Assembly: GCA_039000515.1 (NCBI GenBank)
Contig: JBCFYV010011164.1
Location: forward strand, 46,658,493 to 46,722,492
DNA: 64,000 bases
Direction: 5' to 3'
Source of the DNA: Timema cristinae
Lineage: Eukaryota > Arthropoda > Insecta > Phasmatodea > Timematidae
Below are positions 1 through 11,285 of this stretch, piece after piece. Position 1 is the stretch's first letter, and the number at the start of each line of letters is the position of its first letter. The notes below the pieces were generated by a model. That model saw nothing but the letters and a program-made list of their open reading frames with translations, was not told where the DNA came from and ran no database searches. A program made the position numbers and the translations under genes.

Positions 1-1440
1 AACTATGCAAAGAGAAAAATGTGGCAAGTGTAGGCAGTATGTGTGATTTAACAAAACAAAATTAATGCTTTTTTAATTAATCAGCATGCAATGGCCGGTA
101 ATTTGTGGCAAATTAATTAGAGTCTAGAATCTTAAGATGAGGATATTTAAGAACCAAAATGTCAATATCACCTCCCAATGGAAATGTTGAATATCCTGAA
201 GCATCCATTGGTGCTGTGTCATCATTGAAATATATATATTTCCTGTGGAATGAATGCTCTAATCCCACATAATCTACACTTGTGTAAAAATGATATTGAA
301 ATTATAAATAAACTGAATATGGAGGTATCAGTCAGTATGCCTTATCACAGCTAGGACTTATGAGATTTTTCTGGAAATAAAAGCACAGTTAGGTATAAAC
401 ATTTTAAACCTTTATTATTACAAACACTACTGAGATTTTATGTATCCTTAATCTTAGTTTTTGTTTAGAGTATCATTTAGGTGAAAATAAAAAATAAACT
501 CCAGATTGGGTGGATTAAAATATGTTCACCAATTATTTGTAAACACATTCACAACAATAATTTAGAATTTTTTTTAAATCAATGATATTAAACAAAACAC
601 ATTTTTAACCATTTGCACATATGGGGCCTGCCTACCAATATGTGGAATGAAGATTACAGAATAGAATATTTATTTGCAAATCTAAGATCACTTTTAGATT
701 GAGGCTATATGTATTATCTGAATAAGTATTTAATTATGGAGGCCTACTTACATTTTCACACTTTATGGTTCTTATGTTTAAGTTATTTATTAAATAACTC
801 TAAATATTTATTTTTGAAATGTAATGTTTCTAAAGTTCACCAAAGCTGCTAATTCTAATAACATTTTTGCTTTCATTGATCCAATTCAACCTTTACATTG
901 TTATCAAACATAAAGCATATGTTTAAATAGGATTTTATTTTAAATAACATTAATCTAGGTTTATAATGTCAACATTGTTTTCATTTTATTACAAATTACT
1001 ATATTTTCTAAAAGGAACATAAACAAACCTACTTATTTTATAATATTGTGTAATGTTCATAATATTTGTATAGAGTTTTATAAATTTGTAAGTCAAGAAA
1101 GATTGAATTTGGATTAAAGTTAGTTAACTTGTTGCTTTACAATGTTGCACCACATCATGTAGGTAGTCAAAGAGTAATAGATTGTACAAGTTAAAATGAA
1201 ACATAAAAAAACAAAATACACTCAGTTTGATAAATATGAATATAAATATATGGGTGATGTAAATTAAAAATATATTAAAAATTGAATAACAATATAAATT
1301 TGAAGACTAGTATGGATGATTTTAGGATGGCAAAAAAATAAAGTGAATTTATGGGAAAAATTAATATACTTTAAAGATTAACAATTTAACTTTAACTTAT
1401 AAAATTGTCAATAAATATATTTTTAATTCCATTTTTTTTA

Positions 1441-1465
1441 TATATATATACACACACACACACAC
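1441..1465. repeat. (TA)n(CA)n microsatellite
   Basis: Five TA units pass directly into about eight CA units. Simple repeat. Confidence 0.9.
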
Positions 1466-1721
1466 GATTATCAGAATCAAACCATCACTAAAATTGCAAA
1501 AATATAAAATGAGATAAAGTGAAGTTGAGGTCTGTCATAAATAATTTTTTTTTAAGAATATTCTTGCAGTGAAGCAAATAAACCCCTAAAATGAAAGAAG
1601 GCATATATTGTTGTTCACAAAACAATTCTGTAGCCTATTTCAGAAATGAAGTTTTAAAATTAATATCTATAAAAAAAAAGGTAGATATCCTGTTATATAT
1701 TGATGTATTAAATACATAACC

Positions 1722-1922
1722 TTACATTTTGAATTTTTTTTTGTCATTCATAAAGCTATTCATAGGGCTGTATTCAAGAACTTGACTAAGTGAATGCTTT
1801 GTTGAAAATAGCGCAAGTTCTCTTGCGTCGTCATAAGTTAAAAGGTGATCAATAGTGTGCTCGGGACCACAATATTGGTCCACTAAGCATTCACTATAGG
1901 TATGTTCTTGCTTACCACCCAT
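1722..1922 (-). other. unidentified minus-strand open frame
   Basis: About 66 codons with mixed, protein-like composition (several Tyr, His, Asp and Cys residues) in a very AT-rich region, ending in a lysine-rich tail. I do not recognise it. It could be an isolated exon of an unseen minus-strand gene, an old transposon piece or chance. A GTAAGC donor-like site near its 5' end is the only splicing hint and does not fit an exon start. Confidence 0.15.
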
Positions 1923-2239
1923 AGTCATCATTATTGTTATTGGTTTACAAGTCTCTTCTGTACTAATGATCTAATTTATTTATAATAAATGTTTGTTATT
2001 CCATTTATAATATAGGCCACTATTATTAATAATTTTCTTCATTGCCCCATCTAAGTTATTTATACTCATATATTATGTGAATATTTCTTGTTTTTATTAT
2101 AGGTTATTTCATTTTAATCTTGAAAAGTCTAACTATATCATTTTTACTAGACCGAGAAACCAAGATAGAAAGAATATAGATAATTACCAGATAAGTTTTA
2201 GGAATAACGTACTGAACAAGTCACAAAAAAATTAGGGGT

Positions 2240-2715
2240 ACAGTTGGGGTGCTAAAGAAACTCTCCTACAAATTTACTTTGAACGTGTTAAAGCCCATCT
2301 ACTTTGCTCTGGTTAACCCACACTTATCCTACTTAAATGTAATCTGGAGTAATACTTTTAAAAGTCATTTAATACCACTAATAAGACTACAAAAAACAGC
2401 GCTAAAAATATTTTCGGTTGCCCAGCGGTGAGGACGGCGACATTAAGCTTAAAAGGTTGGGTATTTTGAAATTAACAGAAACTTTTTTTAGATACGGTTG
2501 TAATGGCATATAAACTTGAAAATAACTTAACTAATAGTAACCTAAAAATTTGGGAATACAAAAAGGGGAATTACTCTACAAGAAGTCTGAATAATTATTT
2601 CCAAAACAGAGTAAACACCACTACTTTTGGACTCTACTCAATAAAGATTAAGGGACCAACATTTTTCTATATAAGACCACAAGAAATAAAGATGAAAAAA
2701 CTTTTTTTTTTATAA
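2240..2715 (+). mobile_element. degraded non-LTR retrotransposon (reverse transcriptase C-terminal piece)
   Basis: A frame at 2249-2431 reads like the segment just after the reverse transcriptase core of jockey/CR1-type LINEs: Tyr-Phe-Ala-Leu-Val-Asn-Pro-His-Leu-Ser-Tyr, then Ile-Trp-Ser-Asn-Thr, then Leu-Gln-Lys-Thr-Ala-Leu-Lys-Ile. A second frame at 2503-2715 resembles the decayed region after it (Tyr-Ser-Thr-Arg...Asn-Tyr-Phe). A stop and a frame change separate them, so this is a dead 5'-truncated copy. The family call rests on motif memory, not on a search. Confidence 0.55.
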
Positions 2716-4390
2716 GGAAGTTATGAGGTACATTCTGGAAAATAATTTTGACCAGGTGATATGTGGGTGAAAAGGCATCTGAAATTTTGTAGCAACTGAT
2801 GTTATAATTGGAGCAATGTGTATGTCGGCTATACCGTGTGGATGTGTATGTATACCGTACTTATTGTTGTTTTGATTTTTGTAATAGTTTTTTGTATACT
2901 TTTTTTTTTAATTTTACTATCATTGGGGTGAGTGCATCTAAGATAATGCGGCCAGGTGAGGACAAATAATTTATACCCTGTAATCGATCTCACTTTCCTA
3001 AATATATGTAACAAGTTAGTGAATGAACTACGCCTACATTAGGATGTTATATGAATACAAGCTGATTTTGGCTTTTTTTATAAACAAATTTGAATAAATA
3101 AATAACTTTGTACATTATGCCTACTATTTGTATACCTTTTGATTACTTGATGTAGTGCAACATTTCAACACGAAATAGTTGATTACCATACCTTTAATTA
3201 AAATCCAAATGTTCTTAACTTCAAAAACAAAGCATGGCAAACTAAATAAAGTATAATAACCTAACTCCTTATCATGACAACAACAAATTTCAAATTGTTA
3301 ACAAAGAACCAAACAAATCAACTTAAATTGTGGTACACAGTTGTGTAACATAGATAACCACTTCACTTGAGATATTTTTGGAAAAATGTTTTTGTGCAGT
3401 CTTATGTTAAACATACACTAAAAACAATTAATTTAGTCTTCCTATAAAGGCCAAGATATACACTATGTCAAAAACTAAATGACATGACTTACAACAAAAT
3501 AAAAGTAGGTCCAGTATAGGATTTACAACCAACAAAAAGATTAATAACTCAAAGACTTAAAAACATATATAGTGTAAAAACATTAAGCTTAATTTAAAAT
3601 ACTGTTCTGTATAATTAAAAGGATAGACATTTAAGCTGCGTGTTATTACACTAATTATAGAGGCTACTATATATAGTACAATGCGATAGCTTATTTTTAA
3701 ATTACCCTCAGATCTAATAATTTATTTTTAAATGTAATTAACTTAACAGTCTTGTACCACTCCTCTCCCCTTCCCATAACTCTATGAAAATAACCATTCA
3801 GCAATAAACCTTTCTCTTTACAAATCGGTTGATAGCATGACAACATAATACACCCTGGCAAAAGTATGTTAGGCTTTTAAGAACTCAGAACATTAAAGTA
3901 CCTACATTTCTTTGATTTTTCAAAAGCAAATTTACAAACTTAATAGGTCCTACTCCAAATGATTGATTTCCCAATTCTGTGAGAGTTAGGCCCTATAATG
4001 TATTAGGTAATGTCTTGCAAATGGCCCCTCACTCAATTCCAACCATGCTGTTATCCAAGTTATTCGCTTCATAACTTGCAAGAACAAAAAGAAACAGCAT
4101 AAAATTTTAACAACAGCTCACCTGATATGATCCAGTGATGACCTTCAAATGATAAGTGAGTTTATTTACACATCGACATTTTATTGAATCACCAAAAATT
4201 AAACATCCCCAAAATAATATAAGTTAAAATATATTGTAGCTGAAAGATCTTGAAGTGCACAACAAGCAATCACTAGGTACTAAATAATAACCTAACAAAC
4301 ACAATCTTAAGATTCAAAACTTTTCACGTCAGCCAAGTCAACCCAAAAACAAAACAATAGAGCCCATGGGTGTTTTAAGATCCATTCGGC
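2716..4390. other. 3' flank and probable 3' UTR of the eIF4H gene
   Basis: AT-rich stretch with no recognised gene. The eIF4H gene is transcribed toward it, so the part next to 4390 should be its 3' UTR. TTTATT at 4161-4166 is AATAAA on the minus strand, about 225 bases past the stop codon, and is a candidate poly(A) signal. No long T-run that would mark a retrogene poly(A) tail was found just past the stop. Confidence 0.4.
4161..4166 (-). promoter_or_regulatory. candidate poly(A) signal of eIF4H
   Basis: AATAAA on the minus strand, downstream of the stop codon at 4391. AT-rich DNA throws up such hexamers by chance, so position is the only support. Confidence 0.3.
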
Positions 4391-5110
4391 TTATATATTG
4401 GGATGCTTTTCTTCGCGTGGTTTGGCCCCACCAAATATCTTGGAGGCCTGGCTTGTCTCAGCCAACTGGTTTAAAGGCTCCTTCACTGTACGAGGCTTCA
4501 ATTGCAGCTTAGGCCGGGCGGAGCCATCGACCGAAGGTACATCTTGACCACTGTTTGGGATTCTAGGGAGCCCAGGTCCCGTTAACGCACGGGACCATTG
4601 GCCCTGGCCTCTTGCCTGTTCGGGATAATGTCCACTACGGGGTCCTCCCCCTCCTCGGTTAAACCCGGGGTTCCTAGATTCACCACCGTGCCCAGAGAAG
4701 CCATCATACCCCCTGAAATCACTCATCCTTCCTCGCTGGAAGCCGCCCGCACGTCCTCCTCGGCTGCTGTTACGTTTTTTATCCGCCACATCAATCTTGA
4801 TTTGACGTCCGTCCACCACAAGGATTGCGTCTAGGCTAAGCGCACGTTCATAGTCCCGCAGTTCTTCAAATTCCACGTAACAGAAACTCTTAGACCGGTC
4901 TGTTTCATGGTCCATCACCATGTTAACCCTTTTTGTTTTGATTGGATCTTCCTCTGAAGCGCTCTGAAATATCCGGTCAACATCCCCTTGCACTAGACCC
5001 TCTGGAAGATTTCCGACATAAGCAGTGTAAGGCGGCGTTTCAATTCGATTTCTTTGTCTTCCTTCGTCGGCGTAATTATTCCTGAAACCACGGTCACTAC
5101 GTCTTGCCAT
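4391..5110 (-). CDS. eIF4H: eukaryotic translation initiation factor 4H (RRM protein)
   Basis: A single open frame of 239 residues from an ATG at 5110; an in-frame extension upstream lacks a better ATG. eIF4H binds mRNA in the cytoplasm and stimulates the eIF4A helicase during scanning initiation. Visible: a short basic N-terminus; one RNA-recognition motif at about residues 28-105 with RNP2-like Ala-Tyr-Val-Gly-Asn-Leu after Pro-Pro-Tyr-Thr and RNP1-like Lys-Ser-Phe-Cys-Tyr-Val-Glu-Phe; a Gly/Arg-rich central part; and the family's C-terminal block Pro-Lys-Leu-Gln-Leu-Lys-Pro-Arg-Thr-Val followed by Ile-Phe-Gly-Gly-Ala-Lys-Pro-Arg-Glu-Glu. Length matches human eIF4H (about 248). The frame is intact and richer in GC than its surroundings. 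The lack of introns is odd, since vertebrate orthologues have several; it may be a retrogene or a genuinely single-coding-exon gene. Confidence 0.88.
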   Translation of the reverse strand: MARRSDRGFRNNYADEGRQRNRIETPPYTAYVGNLPEGLVQGDVDRIFQSASEEDPIKTKRVNMVMDHETDRSKSFCYVEFEELRDYERALSLDAILVVDGRQIKIDVADKKRNSSRGGRAGGFQRGRMSDFRGYDGFSGHGGESRNPGFNRGGGGPRSGHYPEQARGQGQWSRALTGPGLPRIPNSGQDVPSVDGSARPKLQLKPRTVKEPLNQLAETSQASKIFGGAKPREEKHPNI

Positions 5111-5125
5111 TATACTCCCCACCAA

Positions 5126-6327
5126 AATATTTTGTTAGTGAACACAACAAAATGGTCACCAAATCCATGGATTAATTAACAAATAAAGATATAAGAACTG
5201 TATGTTTATTATTTAAATGATTTGGTTCCCGATGAATATGGTGCTATCTGGTTGTCAAAGAACCTTTAACAACCTGTTTCGATGGCTCAGTAGTTAATAG
5301 CTTGTCAAATTATTTTCAGGCTGATTGCAAGAACTATAATTATCTAAACATATTAACTAAGGAGGTTTTAAAGCTAGGTTTCTAATATAATAGCTATTTT
5401 AAACAATAATTAGGCATTTTATAATTGTAATATAATCTAACACACATGTTCTTAAACACTGGCGCAACCAAGGGGGTTTCAGGGTTGAAACACCCCACCC
5501 CCAGACGTCAATACCGAATCAAACTTTTCTCGTTCATAAAACTGTTGAAATCATACATTAGCAACTATACAAATGAAAACAGGCTTAAGATTCGGATGGA
5601 TATCTACTATAGACGTAATTTCAATTAAAATGAAACATGAAATACGAGGATATAGTTTTGAAGTACTATCATACACGACGAATATTCATAATACAATCAT
5701 TTTAACAAAATTTGATATTTTCAAATTAAATCATGTCTAAACTGTTGAAAAAATTCAGTAGCTTCCTGGTAGATTGTTCTGTCTTCAGAAACACCTCTCC
5801 CTCTCCTCCCTAGACCCTTTTAGGCATTCAATATCTTTCCATAATTTTTTTCTGTAAACCCCGCTTATCCCCTTCCCAAACCAGTTATATCCTGTTCAGG
5901 TAAAACCCTTGACTTGATACTTATTAACTGTCACCTCAAAACTTGAGCTATTGAAAATATTTTCTGGGATGTATTTGTATGATCTATGTTAAAAGTTTTT
6001 TATAGAGTAAACTTGATTATGTTTACCTTATAAATAATTTGCATAAACAGTGTTTCCTTGATTAGATAAAACTTATTTGTATAAAGTTGGTTATGTAATT
6101 AGAGAGCAGAGAAAAAGATTTCTCTAAATAGTTTTATTCATGTTTAATAGAAGAACAAGACCTTTTCCCACTTATAGCAGAATTAATTTGAAGAAATTAA
6201 GATTCAGTGGCGCATCCATGAGTTTACTTAGGGGAGTGTGGGTATGTGTGCCATAGCTATTATTTCGATCACCTGAAAATATTAATCAAATTATTTTAGT
6301 TTAAGACGTCTTTTTTAAATAGAAATT
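5126..6327. other. intergenic, AT-rich, repeat scraps
   Basis: No gene recognised. This is 5' of eIF4H, so its promoter and any 5' UTR exon should be here, but I cannot place them. A short GC-richer piece at about 5456-5510, starting CACTGGCGCAACCA, looks like the end of a dispersed element. The reverse orientation of a similar end is seen near 9420-9431. Confidence 0.4.
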
Positions 6328-6348
6328 ACACACACACACACACACACA
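6328..6348. repeat. (CA)n microsatellite
   Basis: About ten CA units. Simple repeat. Confidence 0.9.
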
Positions 6349-6470
6349 TATGTAAAAAAAGGGGGTTTAGAAATTATGGATCTTATTGTACACATTAACA
6401 TGAATATAATTATTTTAATGGTGTTAATGACCTCTAGTTGTGTCGATACGGCGGTAAACTTCAATAATAA

Positions 6471-6478
<8 letters not shown>

Positions 6479-6518
<40 letters not shown>

Positions 6519-6519
6519 G
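6479..6519. repeat. (TAA)n microsatellite
   Basis: About 13 TAA units. Unlike most other TAA tracts here, I see no SINE tail next to it. Confidence 0.9.
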
Positions 6520-6776
6520 AAGTGTCTTAAAAATTATAGGTCCACCAACCTACTCACATAGAAGTAAAGAAAATTTTATATTTTAGTAATAAAAAATAAA
6601 TTTTAGGTTGAGCCACATAGAGTTTCTCTCGCTTTTATCTTGAATAGACATTTACTAAAACCTCATTAGGATTTGTGAAATGAAATAATATACACTGTTA
6701 CTCTATGCACGGGTGGCTTAAGGGCAGTGTGAACCGGGCAGCTTCCCGGGGCGCCAAACAGAGCTAGACATGTCCT

Positions 6777-7130
6777 AACGGATCCTGGGTGGGATATGAA
6801 AATATTCTCAAACCTTACAACTTCAAAAATAACGTAACCTGGGTGTGATCTGAAAATAATCCCCAAACCCAACAACTTCCAATCTAACGTAGCATGAGCA
6901 TCATATGAAAATAGTCCCAAAACTAACAACTTCAAACCTAACGTAACTTGGGCGTGAAATAAAAATAATCCCCAAACTTTACGTAGCCTAGACATGATAT
7001 AAAAATAATCCCCAAACATATTACATCAAACCTAACGTAGCATGGGCGTGATATGAAAATAGTACCCAAACCTCCAAACCTAACGTAACCTGGGCGTGAT
7101 ACGAAAATAGTCCTCAAGCCCAACGTAGAC
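6777..7130. repeat. tandem repeat of about 55-bp (and 38-bp) units
   Basis: Seven or so imperfect units share the words AACGTAACCTGGGCGTGAT, GAAAATAATCCCCAAAC and AACAACTTC. Most are about 55 bases, and shortened 38-base units lack the last word. Overlapping minus-strand open frames (6666-7019 and 6938-7132) are repeat translations, not genes. A single unit lies in reverse orientation near 7495-7545, so the array may be one arm of a foldback-type element. Confidence 0.75.
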
Positions 7131-7494
7131 ACGGCGGGATAGTGGAGTTGCTGAGATTAACAAACGCTCAATTTTTGACACTAAAAAATTAATCTACACA
7201 TTAGTATAATTTTGTGGTAAGTAAAATAAAATCTAGTAACACTCTTTAAAAGTTATTTTACATTTGCCAACTTGAAAAAATGGCACCCTAAAACTTTATT
7301 TTTGCAATTATAACGTAAACCATTCATAATGTCAAAGTGTTTGTTAAACTTGTAATAAAAAATAGGGATTACATTGTCTACAAAACAGGTTCTTGTTGTT
7401 TTATTTGTACCTACAATATCAAAGTGAAACGTTTAGCGTATGTTTAACATTTGTGGAATTTCCCCTTCAATTATTTTCATATCAAGCTAAGGCT

Positions 7495-7545
7495 ATGCTA
7501 GGTTTGGAGTTGTTAGGTTTGTGAATTATTTTCATATTTTTCGAG
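7495..7545 (-). repeat. single inverted copy of the 55-bp unit
   Basis: Read on the minus strand it gives GAAAATAATTCACAAACC, AACAACTCC and a CTAGCATAGC end, matching the units at 6777-7130 in order. Confidence 0.55.
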
Positions 7546-8908
7546 AGTACAATCACCATGAGAAATGTGATAGCTAGCAGCTAGCAGAAGATTTTAGAAC
7601 TGGCAAAAGAAAAACCCATTTAAAATTAAAATTGTTTTGGTGAAAGTTTTGACTGCCAAAAGTGACAATAAATCAACATATTATGGTCATTGCAGATAAT
7701 ATGGTTTTGCAAATGGATACATAAGATTTGATCTGCTAACTTTTGCTAGCTGTTAGTTACCTACACTTCTATGGTGAATGAACCATATTATCCACCGGTT
7801 ATGTAAAGAGGTGCCAAAAAGTAATACTACCCGGAAGCGAAATTTACCTCGGGCCGCCCCTGACTCGATGGCATCAGGAACTAGAAACAATGTTACAGAT
7901 AAATTGAGAAAAGAGAAACATCTTGGTCAAACAAAGAGCATAAGAAGCAAATCCGTTTTCAAAAACATGTATTAAAAACAGTAGTGTAGTCGTAAATTTA
8001 GCAGTGCTGGAACGCAAGGTCGTAGCAATCCAATGTTGAAGTGGTGTTTGGGGACCCCCAACTGCCGTAGGCGAAAGGCTTACGCAAACATAAGTGCCTC
8101 TAGAAGATATTTGGAGCATCTTTTAATGATTACTAAGGCAGAAACTTACATAATTCACTTCCCCTAAAATTCCAGGAATTCGCAGAGCCGTGTAAATTTC
8201 ATCGGAATTTATTGATTAATAGTATGAGAAAAGTTTTAACATAATATTGTTATAAAATCAATTAATTAACTTGGAATTTCAAAGTATATAACTTTACTAA
8301 AAAAAATTTATATATATTTTCCTACTAAAAGCAGTGCCAGAACGGCGTTCCCGCTCCACCTCTGACTAAATGTATATTTTTTTTATATTCCTACAGTTAT
8401 AGATAAACTAAATAAAAATGTTATAATTTATTGTAAATAATGATTTCCTAGGGTATTTCAGAAAAAATTATACTTCGACAGGGATTCTAGACCTTGTCCT
8501 TTGAATTTGGATGTCATTATACAAGACCCCAAGATTGAGGCTCAAAACCCGGCATCAGTATATGGAGAGAATAACGGCGATAGCTTGTCCTTTGTTGAGT
8601 ATCAAGCAACAAAGTTGATAGTATTAGAGGGTAGGAGGGTCTGCCTGTTGAATGTAAGGACACTCTGAAAGTTTGGTAAGATAGAGGGGGAGAGAGGGGT
8701 TGGTGTAGTGACTGCCATAACTATAGCAGCGCACCGCTAGTGAGGTGATAATACATGAAACTACTTGGAAGAGAGATTTGCAAAACCTCGAGATTCCCTT
8801 CCGAATCTTTATGGGCTTCATGTACATACATCCAGAGGTGTCAATTATGGACCCATGAGAGAAAAAGCCAAATCTGGCCCAGAACTGTAATTGGCTAGAT
8901 CTGGATTT
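7546..8908. other. intergenic, no supported gene
   Basis: Mixed-composition sequence. The open frames here are short or overlap the hairpin at 8909-8942 and show no protein family I know. Some GC-richer pieces (around 7840, 8040 and 8340) look like scraps of dispersed repeats. Confidence 0.4.
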
Positions 8909-8942
8909 ATCTGGGCCAGATATGAATATATCTGGCCCAGAT
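8909..8942. repeat. perfect 15-bp inverted repeat, 4-base loop
   Basis: The arm at 8909-8923 (ATCTGGGCCAGATAT) is matched exactly by its reverse complement at 8928-8942, with loop GAAT. A further ATCTGGCCCAGA word lies just upstream, near 8873. Confidence 0.9.
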
Positions 8943-10522
8943 TTAGACCAGCTATGGCAAGATATGATTTTTCCATATGTGGAGGATAAAGTTCCCAATG
9001 AACTTTCTATGAAGCCAAGGAAAATTAACATGAGACTAAAGTGAATTAGTTCAAAAGTTATTTTGTGAGCTAAAAGTTAGTGCAAGCTCCTTGTTTTAAT
9101 TCTCAGATTATAGCTCTTAAATGATTTTATAAATTAAATTTCCAAAATACAATTTATTGAAATTTGCATGTTTGTACATTCTAGCAATGTGCATGGATAA
9201 AACTCCGTTCATAAAAACTTAATATCATAATAATTACAGAATTGTGCCAATTTTTATCAATTTTAAATTATTTTGAATATTAGTGTATTTCTTTTGATGC
9301 ACTTGCATTTTGCAGTACTAAAATTTTCAAATTTTCCCGCGGTAAAAACCAATGGACCCCGCTTAGTTGCTCAGTGAAACTACCCCCCCCCCCCTCTCCA
9401 CCCCTCAATCAAATCTTGGTTGCACCAGTGTTCTTAAACTATGGGTCGCAACTCTTCCGGAGGTTCTAAAAATATTCTTGGGGTCACAGAATGTATGGAC
9501 AAATGTGAGTAAATTAAATATTTACTAAAGCACTATTGAAATTACATTCTATTTTTGTTGATTTTTTTTATTGCAGAGGTAAACGTCGTCTGGCATGATT
9601 ACACGAACACAATTTTAATAATCATTCGTACAATTAACTAAGATAAATTAATATTTTACTCTGCATAAATGATTATTTTTGCAGCATGTCAATTATGTAA
9701 AATTGACATCTACACCACGAGCCTACATAAAAATACTAAATTGTGATAATTATTATGGCGCAATCTAAAGAAGAAAATTAAAGTTGACATATATAGGTAT
9801 AATATTCTGCAACATCTTCTTTCAATTTCTGGATGGGTTCGGATGTAGCCACCATGCTTCCGAGAAGAAAATACTACAAGTGTGTAAAATAACACTTACG
9901 AGACGAATCCTTAGAAAAATACTATAGATGAATCCAAAGAAGATAATTAAAACTGATTTATTTACTAATAATATCCTTCAAGACTTACTCACCATAGCAG
10001 GATGGGCTCGGATACAATCACCATGCTTTCAAAGAAATTACTAGTATGGTGAGGAAACCAGCATGGTAAATCTCACACACGTCTTCACTGCATCACCCAA
10101 TAGTTGAAATGAACGGGACCGGCTTGGAGTCGATGTCACTAACCTAGAGCGCTGCTGCACTTGCAGTGTTTCTTGGGACTTCAGTCTTTCCTCCCCCCTT
10201 TTCTTTCTTTTCCTTTCTCCTCTTGTTACCGTCTCTACCATTTGCCTGTGTTTACGCTTTATTCCTTTTAATTCTGTTTGGTCAGAGAACTCGTATATAA
10301 TGAGTGCCGCTCAGATTCACTTATTGTACTTCACTACGTGGTATCATTGTAGAAGGAATCGCCGCTCTATCATCTACAGACGTACCAGATCGCCATGAAG
10401 TTTGATTCGTGGGTCTCACCCCGTCGTCGAGGGAAATCCTCTTCGATCTTTTAAGTATCAAGGCGTTATTAATAAGTCCATCAGACTTATGGGTCTAATC
10501 TAACAGACTAGAGTTTGTTTTA
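8943..10522. other. intergenic with repeat ends
   Basis: No gene recognised. At 9428 a CAGTGTTCTTAAACTATGGG end resembles hAT termini, and a possible partner end, TTTAAGAACC, lies near 12935. A C-run is at 9387-9399. From about 10060 to 10480 the base composition rises and the text has exon-like or LTR-like quality, but no open frame or motif supports a call. Confidence 0.35.
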
Positions 10523-11285
10523 ATGTCATTCAGATTTAGTTTGTATAGTCGAGGTGACTATAATGTTTGTCATGTCCTTCAGACTTAGTATGTATAGTCG
10601 AGGCAACTATAAAGTTTGTCATGTCCTTCAGACTTAGTTTGTATAGTCGAGGTGACTATAATGTTTGTCATGTCCTTCAGACTTAGTTTGTATAGTTGAG
10701 GCGACTATAATATTTGTCATGTCCTTCTGACTTAATTTGTGTAGTCAAGGTGACTATAATGTTTGTCATGTACTTCTGACTTAGTATGTAGAGTCGAGGT
10801 GACTATAATGTTGTCATGTCTTTCTGACTAATTTGTGTAGTCAAGTGACTATAATGTTGTCATGTACTTCTGACTTAGTTTGTATAGTCGAGGTGACTAT
10901 AATGTTTGTCATGTACTTCTGACTTAGTTTGTATAGTCGAGGTGACTATAATGTTTGTCATGTCCTTCTGACTTAATTTGTGTAGTCAAAGTGACTATAA
11001 TGTTTGTCATGTACTTCTGACTTAGTTTGTATAGTCGAGGCGACAATAAAGTGTGTCATGTCCTTCAGACTTAGTTTGTATAGTAGAGGTGACTATAATG
11101 TTTATCCTGTCCTTTTGACTTAGTTTATATAGTCAAGATGACTATTTTTCTAGATTTCTTATTTCAGTCAAAGTGACTAGATTTTGGTTTTGTGTCCTTC
11201 TGACTTAGTTGGTGTAGTCAAAGTGACTCTAATGTGTTCTCGAGTCTTCCAGACTTCTTATATTAGTCCAAGTGACTAAGATTTA
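10523..11285. repeat. 49-bp minisatellite, about 15 copies, hairpin in each unit
   Basis: Unit words are CTTCAGACTTAGTTTGTATAG, then TCGAGGTGACTATAATG, then TTTGTCATGTC. Units near the left and middle are well conserved; copies past about 11130 are more diverged. Most units carry TATAGTC-GAGGT-GACTATA, a 7-bp stem with a 5-base loop. There is no open frame through the array. Confidence 0.9.

Larger units (their letters stand above)
1..2240. other. AT-rich intergenic stretch, no supported gene
   Basis: Very AT-rich sequence with short homopolymer runs. I see no conserved protein, RNA gene or paired repeat ends. It holds a small TA/CA microsatellite and one short minus-strand open frame at 1722-1931, listed separately. 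Confidence 0.6.

Noticed and set aside
6666..7132. Minus-strand frames with repeated Ile-Phe-Ile-Ser motifs
   Set aside because: They are translations of the 55-bp tandem repeat.
8624..9031. 135-codon minus-strand frame
   Set aside because: No family resemblance, runs through the hairpin at 8909-8942, composition not protein-like.
10280..10480. LTR with a TGGTATCA primer-binding-like word near 10338
   Set aside because: No partner LTR, no gag or pol frame nearby; chance match likely.
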